This document shows positions 6,360 to 15,446 of a DNA stretch of 31,588 bases, in pieces. The DNA comes from Clostridia bacterium (GTDB lineage: Bacteria > Bacillota_A > Clostridia > Oscillospirales > Acutalibacteraceae), in contig JAFYUD010000251.1 in assembly GCA_017549665.1 (NCBI GenBank), forward strand, positions 1 through 31,588, read 5' to 3'. The notes below the pieces were generated by a model, which saw only the letters and a program-made list of their open reading frames with translations, did not search any database and was not told the origin of the DNA. The position numbers were made by a program, and so were the translations under genes. Position 1 is the stretch's first letter. Each line of letters begins with the position of its first letter.

Positions 6360-7688
6360 ATGAAACCAGTAAGTTTTTATCTAGTCACTGACACACATTA
6401 CTTTGATAACATACTCGGTGCTGAAGGAAAGGCCTTTGAGAAAAATATGGCAACAGAACAGTATTTTGTCAAAGAAAGCAGTGCAATCGTAAAATCAACC
6501 TTTGCACGGATTAGCGAAGATAAGGAAACAGATATTGTTATTATTCCGGGTGATCTGACAAAGAACGGAGAAAAAGAAAGCCATAAGGGTTTTATAAAAG
6601 AACTTTATAAGCTTAAAGAAAACGGCAAAAAGATTTTTGTTATAACAGCCGGTCACGATTATAATGATTCGGCATATGTGTTAAAAGGGGACGGCCGAGT
6701 TCCCGTTGAAGGCACGGATTTTGATGATTTGTGCGAAATGTACCGTGATTTTGGCTATGGCGATGCAATATCAATCGATGAGATAACTCATTCATATATG
6801 GCGCAGATTACCGAAGGAGTAAGAATGCTCGCCATATGCTGTGACAGTAAAGGTCAGCCGAAAGGTGCTATGGATGAAAGACATATGTCTTGGGCAAAAG
6901 ACCAGATTGATAGAGCAAAAAAAGATAATTGCTCGGTTTTTGCAATTTGCCATTATCCTGTTATCCCTTCCGTTCCTGTTTTTGATTTGGTCGGCGATGC
7001 AAAAATCAAAGATTGGAAAAAAGTTGCTTCATTCCTTGCTGATAACGGAGTTGAACTTATATTGACTGGACATATGCACATTCAGAGCATAAATGAGTTT
7101 TATTCCGAAAAAGGAAACAGACTGATTGATGTTTGTACATCATGTCTTGTCGGTAGTCCTGCAAAATACAGAAAAATCACAATAGATGAAAAATCTTTGC
7201 TTAAAGTGGAAACAATCGATGTTGAAGATTTCGGATGGGATTTGAACGGTCTTACCGCTCAGGAATATTTCCATAATCATTTTGCGGAGGCTATTGTTAA
7301 CCGTGTCCGTGGCGCATTCAACGGCGGTGATGGCATAGTCAAGCATCTGAAGGCATTCGTAAGAAAACGCTTCGAGAAAATCACTGTCGGCACAATTAAG
7401 CGTTTGTTTTTCATCAAAAAAGATAAATCCTTTGACAAAAAGAAGTTAACATCTCTCATCGGTGAAGTTGGTATCGGTATATTCCTCGGTGACGGTCCTC
7501 ATACCGAAGGTACACCCGTATATAACTTCATTTCGGGCATACTTAACAGATTTTCATTTATACTTAAAAAGGTTGAACCGAAGCTTACGAAAGAAGGAAA
7601 CGAAGTTGATTTAAGAAGTATGCTTTTTAATACTATCGGCAACAACAAAGGATTTTCGGATAACAATGCCGAATTTACTCTCAAATAA
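6360..7688 (+). CDS. Calcineurin-like metallophosphoesterase (cytoplasmic)
   Basis: A 442-residue protein without signal peptide. The two-metal phosphoesterase motifs are in order: DTH at 11-13, GD at 64-65, AGHD at 97-100, CHYP with His198, and GHMH at 237-240. This superfamily hydrolyses phosphomonoesters or diesters of sugars, nucleotides or lipids; the substrate cannot be read here. The third motif, normally G-N-H-D/E, is A-G-H-D, so the metal-bridging Asn is replaced by Gly. All other metal ligands are present, so this may be a subfamily trait rather than loss of function. Residues ~255-442 form a C-terminal extension with no recognised domain. Strong GGAGG site. It converges on the GPH transporter gene, with a shared terminator between them. 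Confidence 0.8.
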   Translation: MKPVSFYLVTDTHYFDNILGAEGKAFEKNMATEQYFVKESSAIVKSTFARISEDKETDIVIIPGDLTKNGEKESHKGFIKELYKLKENGKKIFVITAGHDYNDSAYVLKGDGRVPVEGTDFDDLCEMYRDFGYGDAISIDEITHSYMAQITEGVRMLAICCDSKGQPKGAMDERHMSWAKDQIDRAKKDNCSVFAICHYPVIPSVPVFDLVGDAKIKDWKKVASFLADNGVELILTGHMHIQSINEFYSEKGNRLIDVCTSCLVGSPAKYRKITIDEKSLLKVETIDVEDFGWDLNGLTAQEYFHNHFAEAIVNRVRGAFNGGDGIVKHLKAFVRKRFEKITVGTIKRLFFIKKDKSFDKKKLTSLIGEVGIGIFLGDGPHTEGTPVYNFISGILNRFSFILKKVEPKLTKEGNEVDLRSMLFNTIGNNKGFSDNNAEFTLK

Positions 7689-7696
7689 CAAAAACA

Positions 7697-7730
7697 GACC
7701 TCTCTGCAGATAACAGAGAGGTCTTATTGT
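7697..7730. terminator. Shared bidirectional terminator
   Basis: Perfect 10-bp stem GACCTCTCTG / CAGAGAGGTC with a 7-base loop, flanked by A-rich sequence on the left and T-rich sequence on the right. It lies between the convergent genes ending at 7688 and 7736 and can serve both. Confidence 0.75.
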
Positions 7731-7735
7731 TTGGT

Positions 7736-9241
7736 TTAGATTGATTCGTTTTCTTTGTGGCGTTCTTCACGCATTTTCTCAAGTTCACGATACATCTGTT
7801 CTTTCTTTTCGCCTTCAATATCGTAGGAGGTTTTGAGAATAATTGATTTGAGAACGTTGCTCAGAGCGTAACCGAAAACAAGGAATGCAAGAATCCACAA
7901 GCAAGTTTTGAGATATGTAGGTTGAGCCTGCATTGTGGCAACAAGGTCGCCTTCAGCAGATGACTGATAACCTACCCATGCAATCATAAAAGGAATAGCA
8001 AGCTCTCTCAGATAGTTGAGACCGGTTGAAATCCAACCGGGAACGATGCCCTGGATAGCTTCCATTCTTTCGCCTGTTTCCCATTCGAGATAATCGAAGT
8101 ATTCAACATTAAAGTGTGAGTTTGAAAGCTCCTGAATACCGATACCGATACCGAAAATGAAATAGAAAAGATAGAAGAAAATGCTGTTCCAACCGCTGAA
8201 GAACATTATACCGAACTGAGCTTCAACAAAACAGATTCCAAAAAGAACACCAGCCGAAATGAGCGAATAGGGGCCGCAGAATTTGAGAAGCTTTGTGGGT
8301 TCGTGTTTCTTTGAAAGCTTTGTTGCAATAAGATTACCGACAACTGTTCCGATAGCGGTAGGCAATGTGAGAAGAAGATTTTTTGATGAACCGACCGTAA
8401 TTGCAGCAAGAAAAGTTGACATTTTACCAAGCATTGCCAAAACGTTTACCCATTGAATGCCGTGATAAGCGCGATAGTTTTTGTATTTAAAAAGAGAAAA
8501 TACTGCTTTTGTGACCTTGACCTTCTTTTTCTTGGGAAGTTCGATTCTTTCCTTGCAGAAAATGCCGCACATAAGGTTGCCGAAAAGTGTTACAACACCT
8601 GCAACAATGCCGAGTGTCATATACATTTTGTTCTTGTCGTCGCTGAAAAGCCCGTAAACAAATGTGCCGAGATAAGCTGCACCGTAACCGATATAATATG
8701 ACAGCTGCCAGATTGTTGCAACAGTTTTCTTTTCCTTGTGGTTGGGTGAAATTACCTGAACCAGATTATTGGAAGCGTTATTGAATATGTTAAAAACAGT
8801 CTGACCGCAAGCGATACCGTATCTGAGCAGATTCATCTGCTGAATTGACCAGCCCTGCGGAACATAGAAATAAGAAACTGTAAGAACAAACATGGGAATA
8901 AGGCAGATAAAATACCAATGGCGGTATCTGCCGAGAGGTGTTCTCCATTTTTGAATAACATATCCGCCAACGATACCGAAGAGAATGCTGCAAATGGTTG
9001 TAAGAGTTGTCTGAACAGCAAGAATACTTGCGATTTCTTCTGAATCAACTCCAACAGGGCCGTAGTAAAGTTCGTGAAGAAAGGCTGCCGCAAGAGAACC
9101 GGTAAGAGTTGTTCCGAACATACCTCCGGCTCGAGACAGTAAAATGCAAAAATACTCAAATTTTGAAATGTATTTGCCTTCGTTGTGCGAGAGCGCATTC
9201 TGTGGAATTTCTGCAGTAGATGTTTTTTTGTTTTTTAGCAT
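7736..9241 (-). CDS. GPH-family (MelB-like) MFS transporter
   Basis: A 501-residue integral membrane protein with about 12 predicted helices and a charged cytoplasmic C-terminus (EKMREERHKENES). Features of glycoside-pentoside-hexuronide:cation symporters are the N-terminal FCILLSRAGGMFGTTLTGS helix, the loop after helix 2 with QKWRTPLGRYRHW (the MelB-type fkGryRp segment), and the central 6+6 split by a basic loop (ELPKKKKVKV). The late FDYLEWETGERMEAIQG segment is shared with the second transporter at 24607-26121 (MDYCEWKNGYRAEAM). Substrate unknown, most likely a sugar or glycoside released by nearby secreted hydrolases. Start ATG 9241 has GGAG eight bases upstream; the GTG at 9244 is less likely. 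Confidence 0.8.
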   Translation of the reverse strand: MLKNKKTSTAEIPQNALSHNEGKYISKFEYFCILLSRAGGMFGTTLTGSLAAAFLHELYYGPVGVDSEEIASILAVQTTLTTICSILFGIVGGYVIQKWRTPLGRYRHWYFICLIPMFVLTVSYFYVPQGWSIQQMNLLRYGIACGQTVFNIFNNASNNLVQVISPNHKEKKTVATIWQLSYYIGYGAAYLGTFVYGLFSDDKNKMYMTLGIVAGVVTLFGNLMCGIFCKERIELPKKKKVKVTKAVFSLFKYKNYRAYHGIQWVNVLAMLGKMSTFLAAITVGSSKNLLLTLPTAIGTVVGNLIATKLSKKHEPTKLLKFCGPYSLISAGVLFGICFVEAQFGIMFFSGWNSIFFYLFYFIFGIGIGIQELSNSHFNVEYFDYLEWETGERMEAIQGIVPGWISTGLNYLRELAIPFMIAWVGYQSSAEGDLVATMQAQPTYLKTCLWILAFLVFGYALSNVLKSIILKTSYDIEGEKKEQMYRELEKMREERHKENESI

Positions 9242-9271
9242 CACATCATCTCCAAAACTGAATTTTAGATA

Positions 9272-9300
9272 ACTTTAACATAAAATTTTTAAAAATGCAA
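9272..9300 (-). promoter_or_regulatory. Promoter of the GPH transporter gene
   Basis: Reading the minus strand, TTGCAT (9300-9295) and TAAAGT (9277-9272) with a 17-bp spacer and a TGT before the -10 box. It is divergent from the promoter at 9329-9357. Confidence 0.45.
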
Positions 9301-9328
9301 TATATTTTGTAAATAAAAAACAAATACA

Positions 9329-9357
9329 TTGACATTTGATTAATAATAATTTACAAT
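9329..9357 (+). promoter_or_regulatory. Promoter of the membrane-anchored phosphoesterase
   Basis: Consensus TTGACA at 9329-9334 and TACAAT at 9352-9357 with a 17-bp spacer, 29 bp before the GTG start at 9387. This promoter position also argues against the upstream in-frame start at 9336. Confidence 0.65.
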
Positions 9358-9386
9358 TAAATTATAAAGTTACAGGAGGTTTAATA

Positions 9387-10652
9387 GTGAAAAAAAGAAT
9401 TATAGGAATTGTAGCTTTGATTTTAGTGGCTTTTTTTGTGACGGGGATAATCTATTTTGAAATTGACCCTAAAAATACTAATATCAATTTTGATGCAGCA
9501 GATGAACAGAACTATACGGATACAACCATCAGATTCAATTCAGACGGTAAGCTGAAAATATTACATGTTGCAGATACGCATCTTGCCAACGATAAGCATT
9601 TTGATTCGTCGATATGGGTAATTGCTGAAGCATGCGACGTTGAAAAACCCGATCTTGTTGTGCTGACGGGTGACAATACAAAGCCATATGATAATCCGGA
9701 GGAAACAAAAAAGATTATCAATTCGCTTATGAATATTTTTGAATCAAGAAACATTCCCGTTGCAGTAACATTCGGTAACCACGATTCAGAGGCGGGCCCG
9801 ATGTCAAGAAAAGACATTATGGATTATTACAAGAACTTTTCTTGCGTAATAACCGCAGATGAATCTTCAAACTTCAAAAATTGTGCAACTTTCAATATTC
9901 CTGTTCTTGCTTCCGACAGTGATAAAGTCGGATTTAATATCTGGGTTTTTGATTCCGGTGATTACGATGAGGATGATCCTAGACATTATGACCGTGTACG
10001 CACAGAACAGATTGAATGGTATAAGGAAACCTATGCAAAACTCAAAGAGGAAAACGGCGGAGAAACCGTTAACTCTGTTGTCTTTCAGCATATAATTGTG
10101 CCTGAAATTTATGATGTGCTTAAAAAAGTTGATTCAAAGCAACCTTATGCAATTGAACATATATACAATGAAGATGAATTTTACACATTTAACCCCGAAA
10201 ATGTGAACTATGGCACACTTAACGAAAAACCTTGCCCCGGATTTTATAATGACGGTCAGTTTGATGCGTTAATTGAAAACGATGATGTCATTGCAATGTT
10301 TACCGGTCACGACCACACAAATGCATTTGGGGTAAGAAATCAGGGAATTGATATTTTCACTTCTCCTATGACCCGTTATAAGGGTCTGGCTTATACAACC
10401 AAATACGGCTACCGTGTTGTAGAGATTGATGAAAATGATACTTCAACATATGAAACAAGAGTTGAACGTCTTTATGATGTTTTTGATTTTGATTATATAG
10501 AAACTGCCAAAGATAACGGCGACGAATATTCAGTAAGAATTGCTTTTGAACTTGCAGTAAAAGGAAAAGTTCAGGAAATGTATTTGAAACTTTATCAATC
10601 TGTTGTTGAACTCATTACCGGCAGACAGGTTACATATCCGGATTATAAATGA
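9387..10652 (+). CDS. Membrane-anchored calcineurin-like phosphoesterase
   Basis: A 421-residue protein starting at GTG 9387 behind ACAGGAGG. Residues ~4-24 form a single hydrophobic helix (KKRIIGIVALILVAFFVTGI), placing the catalytic domain outside the cell. Motifs: DTH near 63-65, TGDN near 94-97, canonical GNHD near 130-133, FQHI, and TGHDHTNAFG. The arrangement, with a long insert before the GHDH motif, resembles the purple-acid-phosphatase-like group related to yeast Dcr2/Sia1, which act on phosphate esters. Substrate unknown. It is followed by its own terminator and then by the decayed relative at 10906, suggesting an old tandem pair. All metal ligands are present, so it is probably active. 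Confidence 0.8.
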   Translation: MKKRIIGIVALILVAFFVTGIIYFEIDPKNTNINFDAADEQNYTDTTIRFNSDGKLKILHVADTHLANDKHFDSSIWVIAEACDVEKPDLVVLTGDNTKPYDNPEETKKIINSLMNIFESRNIPVAVTFGNHDSEAGPMSRKDIMDYYKNFSCVITADESSNFKNCATFNIPVLASDSDKVGFNIWVFDSGDYDEDDPRHYDRVRTEQIEWYKETYAKLKEENGGETVNSVVFQHIIVPEIYDVLKKVDSKQPYAIEHIYNEDEFYTFNPENVNYGTLNEKPCPGFYNDGQFDALIENDDVIAMFTGHDHTNAFGVRNQGIDIFTSPMTRYKGLAYTTKYGYRVVEIDENDTSTYETRVERLYDVFDFDYIETAKDNGDEYSVRIAFELAVKGKVQEMYLKLYQSVVELITGRQVTYPDYK

Positions 10653-10684
10653 TTATATTCTAAATTACTAAATAAATCAGTTAA

Positions 10685-10726
10685 GGGAACAAACCGTTAT
10701 TTAACAGTTTGTTCCCTCTTTTTTCA
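10685..10726 (+). terminator. Intrinsic terminator
   Basis: Perfect 10-bp stem GGGAACAAAC / GTTTGTTCCC, 12-base loop, followed by TCTTTTTTC. Confidence 0.85.
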
Positions 10727-10905
10727 TATTCCGGGTGCTATGTAATTTTTGATTTTAAGATATTGCGAAAAATATATTTTTTGATATGTTAATCTGATTT
10801 ACATTTTAACTTAGAACTATAATTAATATTGTTTTTTATGTGTTATAAAATATAATTAAAATAAATTAAATTAAATCGAATTTTAATAATCAGGGAGTCA
10901 TATTT

Positions 10906-11191
10906 TTGTCAAAGAACAAATCTTCAAAAAGAAAAAGAGTTTTTTATTTTTTTCTGTGTTGTTGCATTCTCAGTTTTGTTGATTGCAGGAGCAAATATTA
11001 TTTCTGTTAATAATCTCATGAAAAAAGGTGGATCCTTATGGCAGAATACAAACAGAATATCAGCTTATTCCTCAGAAAGACGATAACGGAAACCGGTATT
11101 TCACAACAGACAGAAATTTCAAGGTAATGCATATTACCAATATCCATATTTGCGGTGGTTTTATGACCAAAACCGTTGATGAGAAAGCTTT
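10906..11191 (+). pseudogene. Decayed membrane-anchored phosphoesterase, N-terminal fragment
   Basis: Reading across frames gives SKNKSSKRKRV, a hydrophobic anchor (CVVAFSVLLIAGANIISVNN), DPYGRIQTEYQLIPQKDD, and YFTTDRNFKVMHITNIHI. This is the start of a calcineurin-like phosphoesterase in which the usual D-x-H (TDIHI) reads N-x-H. At least two indels break it: one in the poly-T after GTTTTT (about 10940-10950) and an extra G in AAAAAAGGTGGATCC (about 11030). The homology ends at DEKAL, before the GD, GNHD and GHDH motifs, where it joins an unrelated oxidoreductase remnant. A TTG at 10906 with GGGAG upstream is the likely ancestral start. Confidence 0.7.
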
Positions 11192-11605
11192 GATTATTTT
11201 GTGTACTCGGAAATTGATGAAATCGGACGTTACTGCTATCCCGTTGATATTCACGTTATAAATAACGATAAGGAAGAATATGAGCGTTTCAGAGAAGAAT
11301 ATCAGCAAAAACTCCGTTATAAAAAAGGTGAGTCCTACGGCATACCTTATCGTTCCCTTATTCCTGTTTCATTTAAAAATGTGCTTGTAGCTGGCAGATG
11401 TATCGGTACTGACAGACAGATGCAGGCTTCAGTAAGAGTTATGCCCGGTTGCTTTATAACAGGTCAGGCAGCCGGAGTGGCAGCATCTCTTGCGTGTGAA
11501 ACCGAAAATGTCAGAAAAATATCGGTAAAGAAACTGCAAGAAAACCTTATCAAACTCGGTGCATATATTCCGAATATACAATCAACACCCGATGAATTAT
11601 TATAA
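11192..11605 (+). pseudogene. FAD-dependent oxidoreductase, C-terminal fragment
   Basis: The frame DYFVYSEIDEIGRYCYPVDI ... YGIPYRSLIPVSFKNVLVAGRCIGTDRQMQAS ... GCFITGQAAGVAASLA is the C-terminal part of the FAD_oxidored (PF12831-type) family. The VAGRC and GQAAG segments contact the flavin. About the last 135 residues remain; the N-terminal Rossmann GxGxxG domain is absent. The fragment is fused out of frame to the phosphoesterase remnant at about 11190, so one large deletion probably removed the 3' end of one gene and the 5' end of the next. An open frame starting at GTG 11201 has no good ribosome binding site. Confidence 0.75.
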
Positions 11606-11625
11606 AACTCATTTATATATGACAG

Positions 11626-11678
11626 AACAAGCCTCCTGCTGTATTTTAAAATTATACCATGGGAGGCTTGTTTTTTTA
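11626..11678 (+). terminator. Intrinsic terminator after the FAD-oxidoreductase remnant
   Basis: Stem AACAAGCCTCC / GGAGGCTTGTT with a long loop (about 25 bases), followed by seven T. It is the preserved terminator of the original oxidoreductase operon. Confidence 0.75.
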
Positions 11679-11705
11679 TTATTCAACGTTGTTTGTTGTA
11701 TTTGA

Positions 11706-13526
11706 TTATTTCATACTGTTTACATACAGTAAGAATCCGGCTTTTCCTTCAACTTCTGTTACATTAAACATCTGAGAGAAAAATTCTTTATGTGAATTTG
11801 CAGTATCGGTATAATCGTAACCCCAGTAGAGATTGTTTTTCGGAACATAAATACATTGAGGAATTTTGTTTGGATTTTTATAGTATTCATCATAAAGGTT
11901 AAATTCTTCTTCGATATACCACGTTGTAAAAGTTGCAGGCGGTTCTTCAAAGCAAAAATAAGTCCAGGGAATAAGACCTGCCACAAGAACTTGCTCACAT
12001 GAATTATCTTTTATCTCTTCCAAATCATAAATGATATCGTCATAATTTTTGGCAACGTTACTGTTTGTGCGAATCCCTTTTAACGGACCTTGTTTGAGTA
12101 CGGTATCAGCGGAAGTAACTTCTCTGTCCATTCCGTATGCCATAGTATCATCGATGAATTTGATTGCCGTTCCCGAAATAACATCAAATGAAATTATCAG
12201 TACAAATAAACAGCTTAAAACTTTAATAACCGGTTTTTTTGTTTTACTTTCCGGAATAATTGATGTTGTTCGAGAATTTATTTCTTTGAATAATTCTGAA
12301 AAAGCAGGAGCTAAAGCGGTGTTGGATATTACAAATCCGATTGCTCCGACGTAATCCAGTGCCTGTGAAATAATACCGAGAAAGACAGTATAAACAACAC
12401 CTGACCACCAAATCATAAAAAGATTTTTGTTCTTATCTTTTACAAGCATAAAGCATGAGAAGGTGATAACAAACAGGATATATGGTTTAAAAAGAATTGC
12501 AACAAAGTTTTGTGATGATGAAATGCAGCTTTCAATGATCATTAATAATGATGCAAAAAAAACAACCAATATCCAGAGATTTCTTCTTTCGGTACGTTTT
12601 TTATCATATAACAAAGAAAAAATAAGAATAACAGAAATATAGAATCCGATCGGAGCGATATTGATAAGTGTTTTGAAAATCGTAAGGTAAGAGAACATAT
12701 CGGTTTTACCTGTCTGAGCAAAGGGGAGGGTATGATCATGACCTCCGAATAAATTTCCGATATTTTCAAAGAATTGTGTAAATGTTATTTGTGAAAACAG
12801 AAAAGTGGTAAACACAATTGCAACAGCAGTAATTCCTATTGTTAAATATATCCATGTTTTGAAAGAAAAATATTTTTTTATGAATTCTGAATAGTTTTTA
12901 TTCTTTTTCGTTATGTGAAAGATTACCATTCCTGCTGAATAAATAAAATAAATCAAGCAGTTAAACGGTTGAGCTGCAACAACACAGGCAAATACAATAC
13001 CGGAAAATATCAGTTTGGGTGCGTTCAGATTTTTCGAACAAAAAAGTGTTAAAGCTGTAACTTGAAATCCCATAAGAGACATAGTGTAATAATCAAGCAT
13101 ATTAACAGTTTCGGGTATGTAAAGAAGATAAATAATTGCCGAAACAAGAGCTGCAAAGCTTCCGTATTTTCTCAGTTTATGATAAGTATACAGTGAAACA
13201 AAAGTCTGACAAAGCACGAATATACATCGAAAATATAAAACCATTCCTTCAGAGTTACCGTTAATCAAAAGATAAAGCTTCATCGGAAGATATAAAAGAA
13301 AGGCTGAAAACTGGGATGCATGCCACTCGTCAACGAGCAAAGCATCACCTTTGATTATTCTGTATGGAATTGAAAGATAAAATGTTTCGTCCGGAGAAGA
13401 GATTCCGTAAAAAGCGCTTCTCAGAACTGCAATTGCAAATAAAAATATAATTGAAACTGATAAAAAATCTTTATATTTTTTCAGAAAAAGGAAAAAGGAA
13501 TTTTGTTTATTCTGTTGTGTTAACAA
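11706..13526 (-). CDS. GT-C fold membrane glycosyltransferase
   Basis: About 606 residues with roughly ten or more hydrophobic helices and a soluble C-terminal domain of ~150 residues. The first extracytoplasmic loop has SPDETFYLSIPYRIIKGDALLVDEWH; an Asp-Glu pair just after helix 1 is the hallmark of GT-C transferases (GT39/GT83/ArnT type), which use polyprenyl-phosphate sugars on the outer membrane face. This fits the polyprenyl-P-mannose synthase-like gene at the operon's start. I chose the TTG at 13526 because GAGGAG lies ten bases upstream inside the end of the radical SAM gene, giving a 20-bp coupled overlap. A GTG at 13589 has no ribosome binding site. Acceptor unknown. Last gene of the operon. 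Confidence 0.7.
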   Translation of the reverse strand: MLTQQNKQNSFFLFLKKYKDFLSVSIIFLFAIAVLRSAFYGISSPDETFYLSIPYRIIKGDALLVDEWHASQFSAFLLYLPMKLYLLINGNSEGMVLYFRCIFVLCQTFVSLYTYHKLRKYGSFAALVSAIIYLLYIPETVNMLDYYTMSLMGFQVTALTLFCSKNLNAPKLIFSGIVFACVVAAQPFNCLIYFIYSAGMVIFHITKKNKNYSEFIKKYFSFKTWIYLTIGITAVAIVFTTFLFSQITFTQFFENIGNLFGGHDHTLPFAQTGKTDMFSYLTIFKTLINIAPIGFYISVILIFSLLYDKKRTERRNLWILVVFFASLLMIIESCISSSQNFVAILFKPYILFVITFSCFMLVKDKNKNLFMIWWSGVVYTVFLGIISQALDYVGAIGFVISNTALAPAFSELFKEINSRTTSIIPESKTKKPVIKVLSCLFVLIISFDVISGTAIKFIDDTMAYGMDREVTSADTVLKQGPLKGIRTNSNVAKNYDDIIYDLEEIKDNSCEQVLVAGLIPWTYFCFEEPPATFTTWYIEEEFNLYDEYYKNPNKIPQCIYVPKNNLYWGYDYTDTANSHKEFFSQMFNVTEVEGKAGFLLYVNSMK

Positions 13527-15426
13527 TAATTTCCATCTCCTCTTTATACATAATTCTTCCGCCTTTTCGACCGTACCAAACGGTTTCACGTGCGTAATCG
13601 GGATAGTTGTTTTTTGCGTTAAAATTGTTTACATTGATTGTTAAGCTTTTCTTTTCCAAAGGTAAGTGTTTTCCGTTATAGATATTATTGAAATACTGTG
13701 GGAAATCATACGATATATTAAACGAAAACTTACTTATGAAAGGTCTTTTTATCATTTTTTGCTGATAAACAAGAAGGTTCTCAAATATTTCAGATGATAT
13801 TCCGAATGATTTAAGAAAATCTTTTATTTCAATAAAAAAAGTATCGAATTTTTTAACTGTCTGCAAGAAAAACCATTCTTCAACAGGCCAGTTTACGTTT
13901 CCGAATTCAGGCAGAAGAGTTTCGCAACTGCCGAGATTTTCCGTTACATCTGAAAGCATTCTATATAAGCTATAATAGATTTTTCCTGCAACGGATTGAG
14001 GATTATTTTTGAAGTGGTCAAGAAGTGAAAGATAAAATTCGGTATATCCTACTCCGAGTTCATTAAACAGATAGATTGCAAAGCACTGAAGGAGTCCGAG
14101 ATTGTGAAAAGCACCTGTAACGGCAACAAAAATGTTTGCATCGATCCATTCTTTTTCGTTCATATCCTTTGTGGAAATAACAACAGAATTGTTTTCTTCG
14201 GTCTCGATGCCAAGTTCAGTATGATGACGGTTTAAAGAACATTTTGCGAATTTTATATTATGTTCATTTACCATTTCTTTTTGTGAAAGTCTTGCGTTGA
14301 TGAGCATTTCACAATTGAATATATTAACGCTTGAATGCTGACCTGCCTCAAAAAGCTTTCCTATACCGTTTGTAAAACTTTCAAAAGTTTCACCGGGAAG
14401 TCCGAGAATCATATCGGTATAAGTGAATATGCCTGCTTCATTATACTTTCTGACAAGGTCGGTATAGTGAGAAAATGTCATGTTAGTACGGCAGATATCG
14501 TTAAGAGTTTTTTCGGAAAGAGTCTGAAGCGATATTGTTGCACCTTTGCTCAGACCGCACTCATTCATTTTTTTGTTAATTTCAAATACTCTTTCATCGC
14601 TGTTTTTGGTGAAACAGAATTGAATTTTAGAAGGATAACCCGTTTTCTTTTTTGAATCTACTAACCATTCGGAAATAATGACATCTCTTTCGAGAATACC
14701 GAAGTTTGCATCTGCACAAATGCAGTATCCGATTTTATGTTCAGAAAGCCATTCGATGTCTTTTTTTACTTTTTCCATAGGGAAAAGTCTGATATTCTTA
14801 GCTTGTCTTCCCCAGTCGCAATAAACGCATTTATAGGGGCATCCTCTGTTTGTTTCAATAATCCCGTAGAAAACATCGTCTGAGTTTTCCATAATTTTAT
14901 CAAAGATTCCCGAAGTATAAGGAGAGGGGAATTTTTTAACATCATAGAATTGATTTTCTGTTTTGATAATTTTATTGTTGATGCGATATGATAAATTAGG
15001 AACGTCGCTCAGATTTTTCTCGTTTATCAGAGCAAGTAAAAGTTCGGCAAAAGGAATTTCTCCTTCTTCGTGGATAAGAAAATCAATGTATGAACATTCC
15101 TCAAGCAGTTCTGACGAAGTGTTGCTGATGTTATGACCGCCAAAAAGTATATATGCATCCGGAAATTTTTCTTTAAGATGTTTTGCAATAAGTTTGTTAT
15201 GCTCAAAGTTCCATATGTAGCATGAAAATGCAATAAGAAACGGCTCCGATATTTTCTCAGAGCACGCTTCTTTACTGTCTTTGCGATAAATAATATCAGC
15301 AAGAATGTAATTGTCTTTAATTTTATCAATACTCCATGCATATGCGGCAAGTGCGCCTGAAGCATAGGGGAGACATATCTCTCCTCCATAATAGGAGCTT
15401 GGCTGAATAAAATAAATATTTTTCAA
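13507..15426 (-). CDS. Cobalamin-type radical SAM enzyme
   Basis: A 639-residue protein. Residues ~1-150 form a B12-binding-like Rossmann domain (FGGHNISNTSSELLEE, then FLIHEEGEIPFAELL) lacking the DxHxxG motif, as is usual in this class. The radical SAM core begins at ETNRGCPYKCVYCDWG with the 4Fe-4S cysteines 196, 200 and 203, followed by CADANFGILERD and the late YTDMILGLPGETFESF strand. The ADANFGI signature marks a group I recall from polysaccharide and natural-product clusters with no settled reaction; methylation or C-C bond chemistry on an unactivated carbon is typical of B12 relatives. The ~200-residue C-terminal region is unassigned. TTG start with AAAGGA upstream. Between gmd and the GT-C gene, its substrate is probably a sugar, lipid carrier or glycan intermediate (inference). 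Confidence 0.8.
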   Translation of the reverse strand: MKNIYFIQPSSYYGGEICLPYASGALAAYAWSIDKIKDNYILADIIYRKDSKEACSEKISEPFLIAFSCYIWNFEHNKLIAKHLKEKFPDAYILFGGHNISNTSSELLEECSYIDFLIHEEGEIPFAELLLALINEKNLSDVPNLSYRINNKIIKTENQFYDVKKFPSPYTSGIFDKIMENSDDVFYGIIETNRGCPYKCVYCDWGRQAKNIRLFPMEKVKKDIEWLSEHKIGYCICADANFGILERDVIISEWLVDSKKKTGYPSKIQFCFTKNSDERVFEINKKMNECGLSKGATISLQTLSEKTLNDICRTNMTFSHYTDLVRKYNEAGIFTYTDMILGLPGETFESFTNGIGKLFEAGQHSSVNIFNCEMLINARLSQKEMVNEHNIKFAKCSLNRHHTELGIETEENNSVVISTKDMNEKEWIDANIFVAVTGAFHNLGLLQCFAIYLFNELGVGYTEFYLSLLDHFKNNPQSVAGKIYYSLYRMLSDVTENLGSCETLLPEFGNVNWPVEEWFFLQTVKKFDTFFIEIKDFLKSFGISSEIFENLLVYQQKMIKRPFISKFSFNISYDFPQYFNNIYNGKHLPLEKKSLTINVNNFNAKNNYPDYARETVWYGRKGGRIMYKEEMEIIVNTTE

Positions 15427-15446
15427 TGCTATTATCCTTTTTGCAA

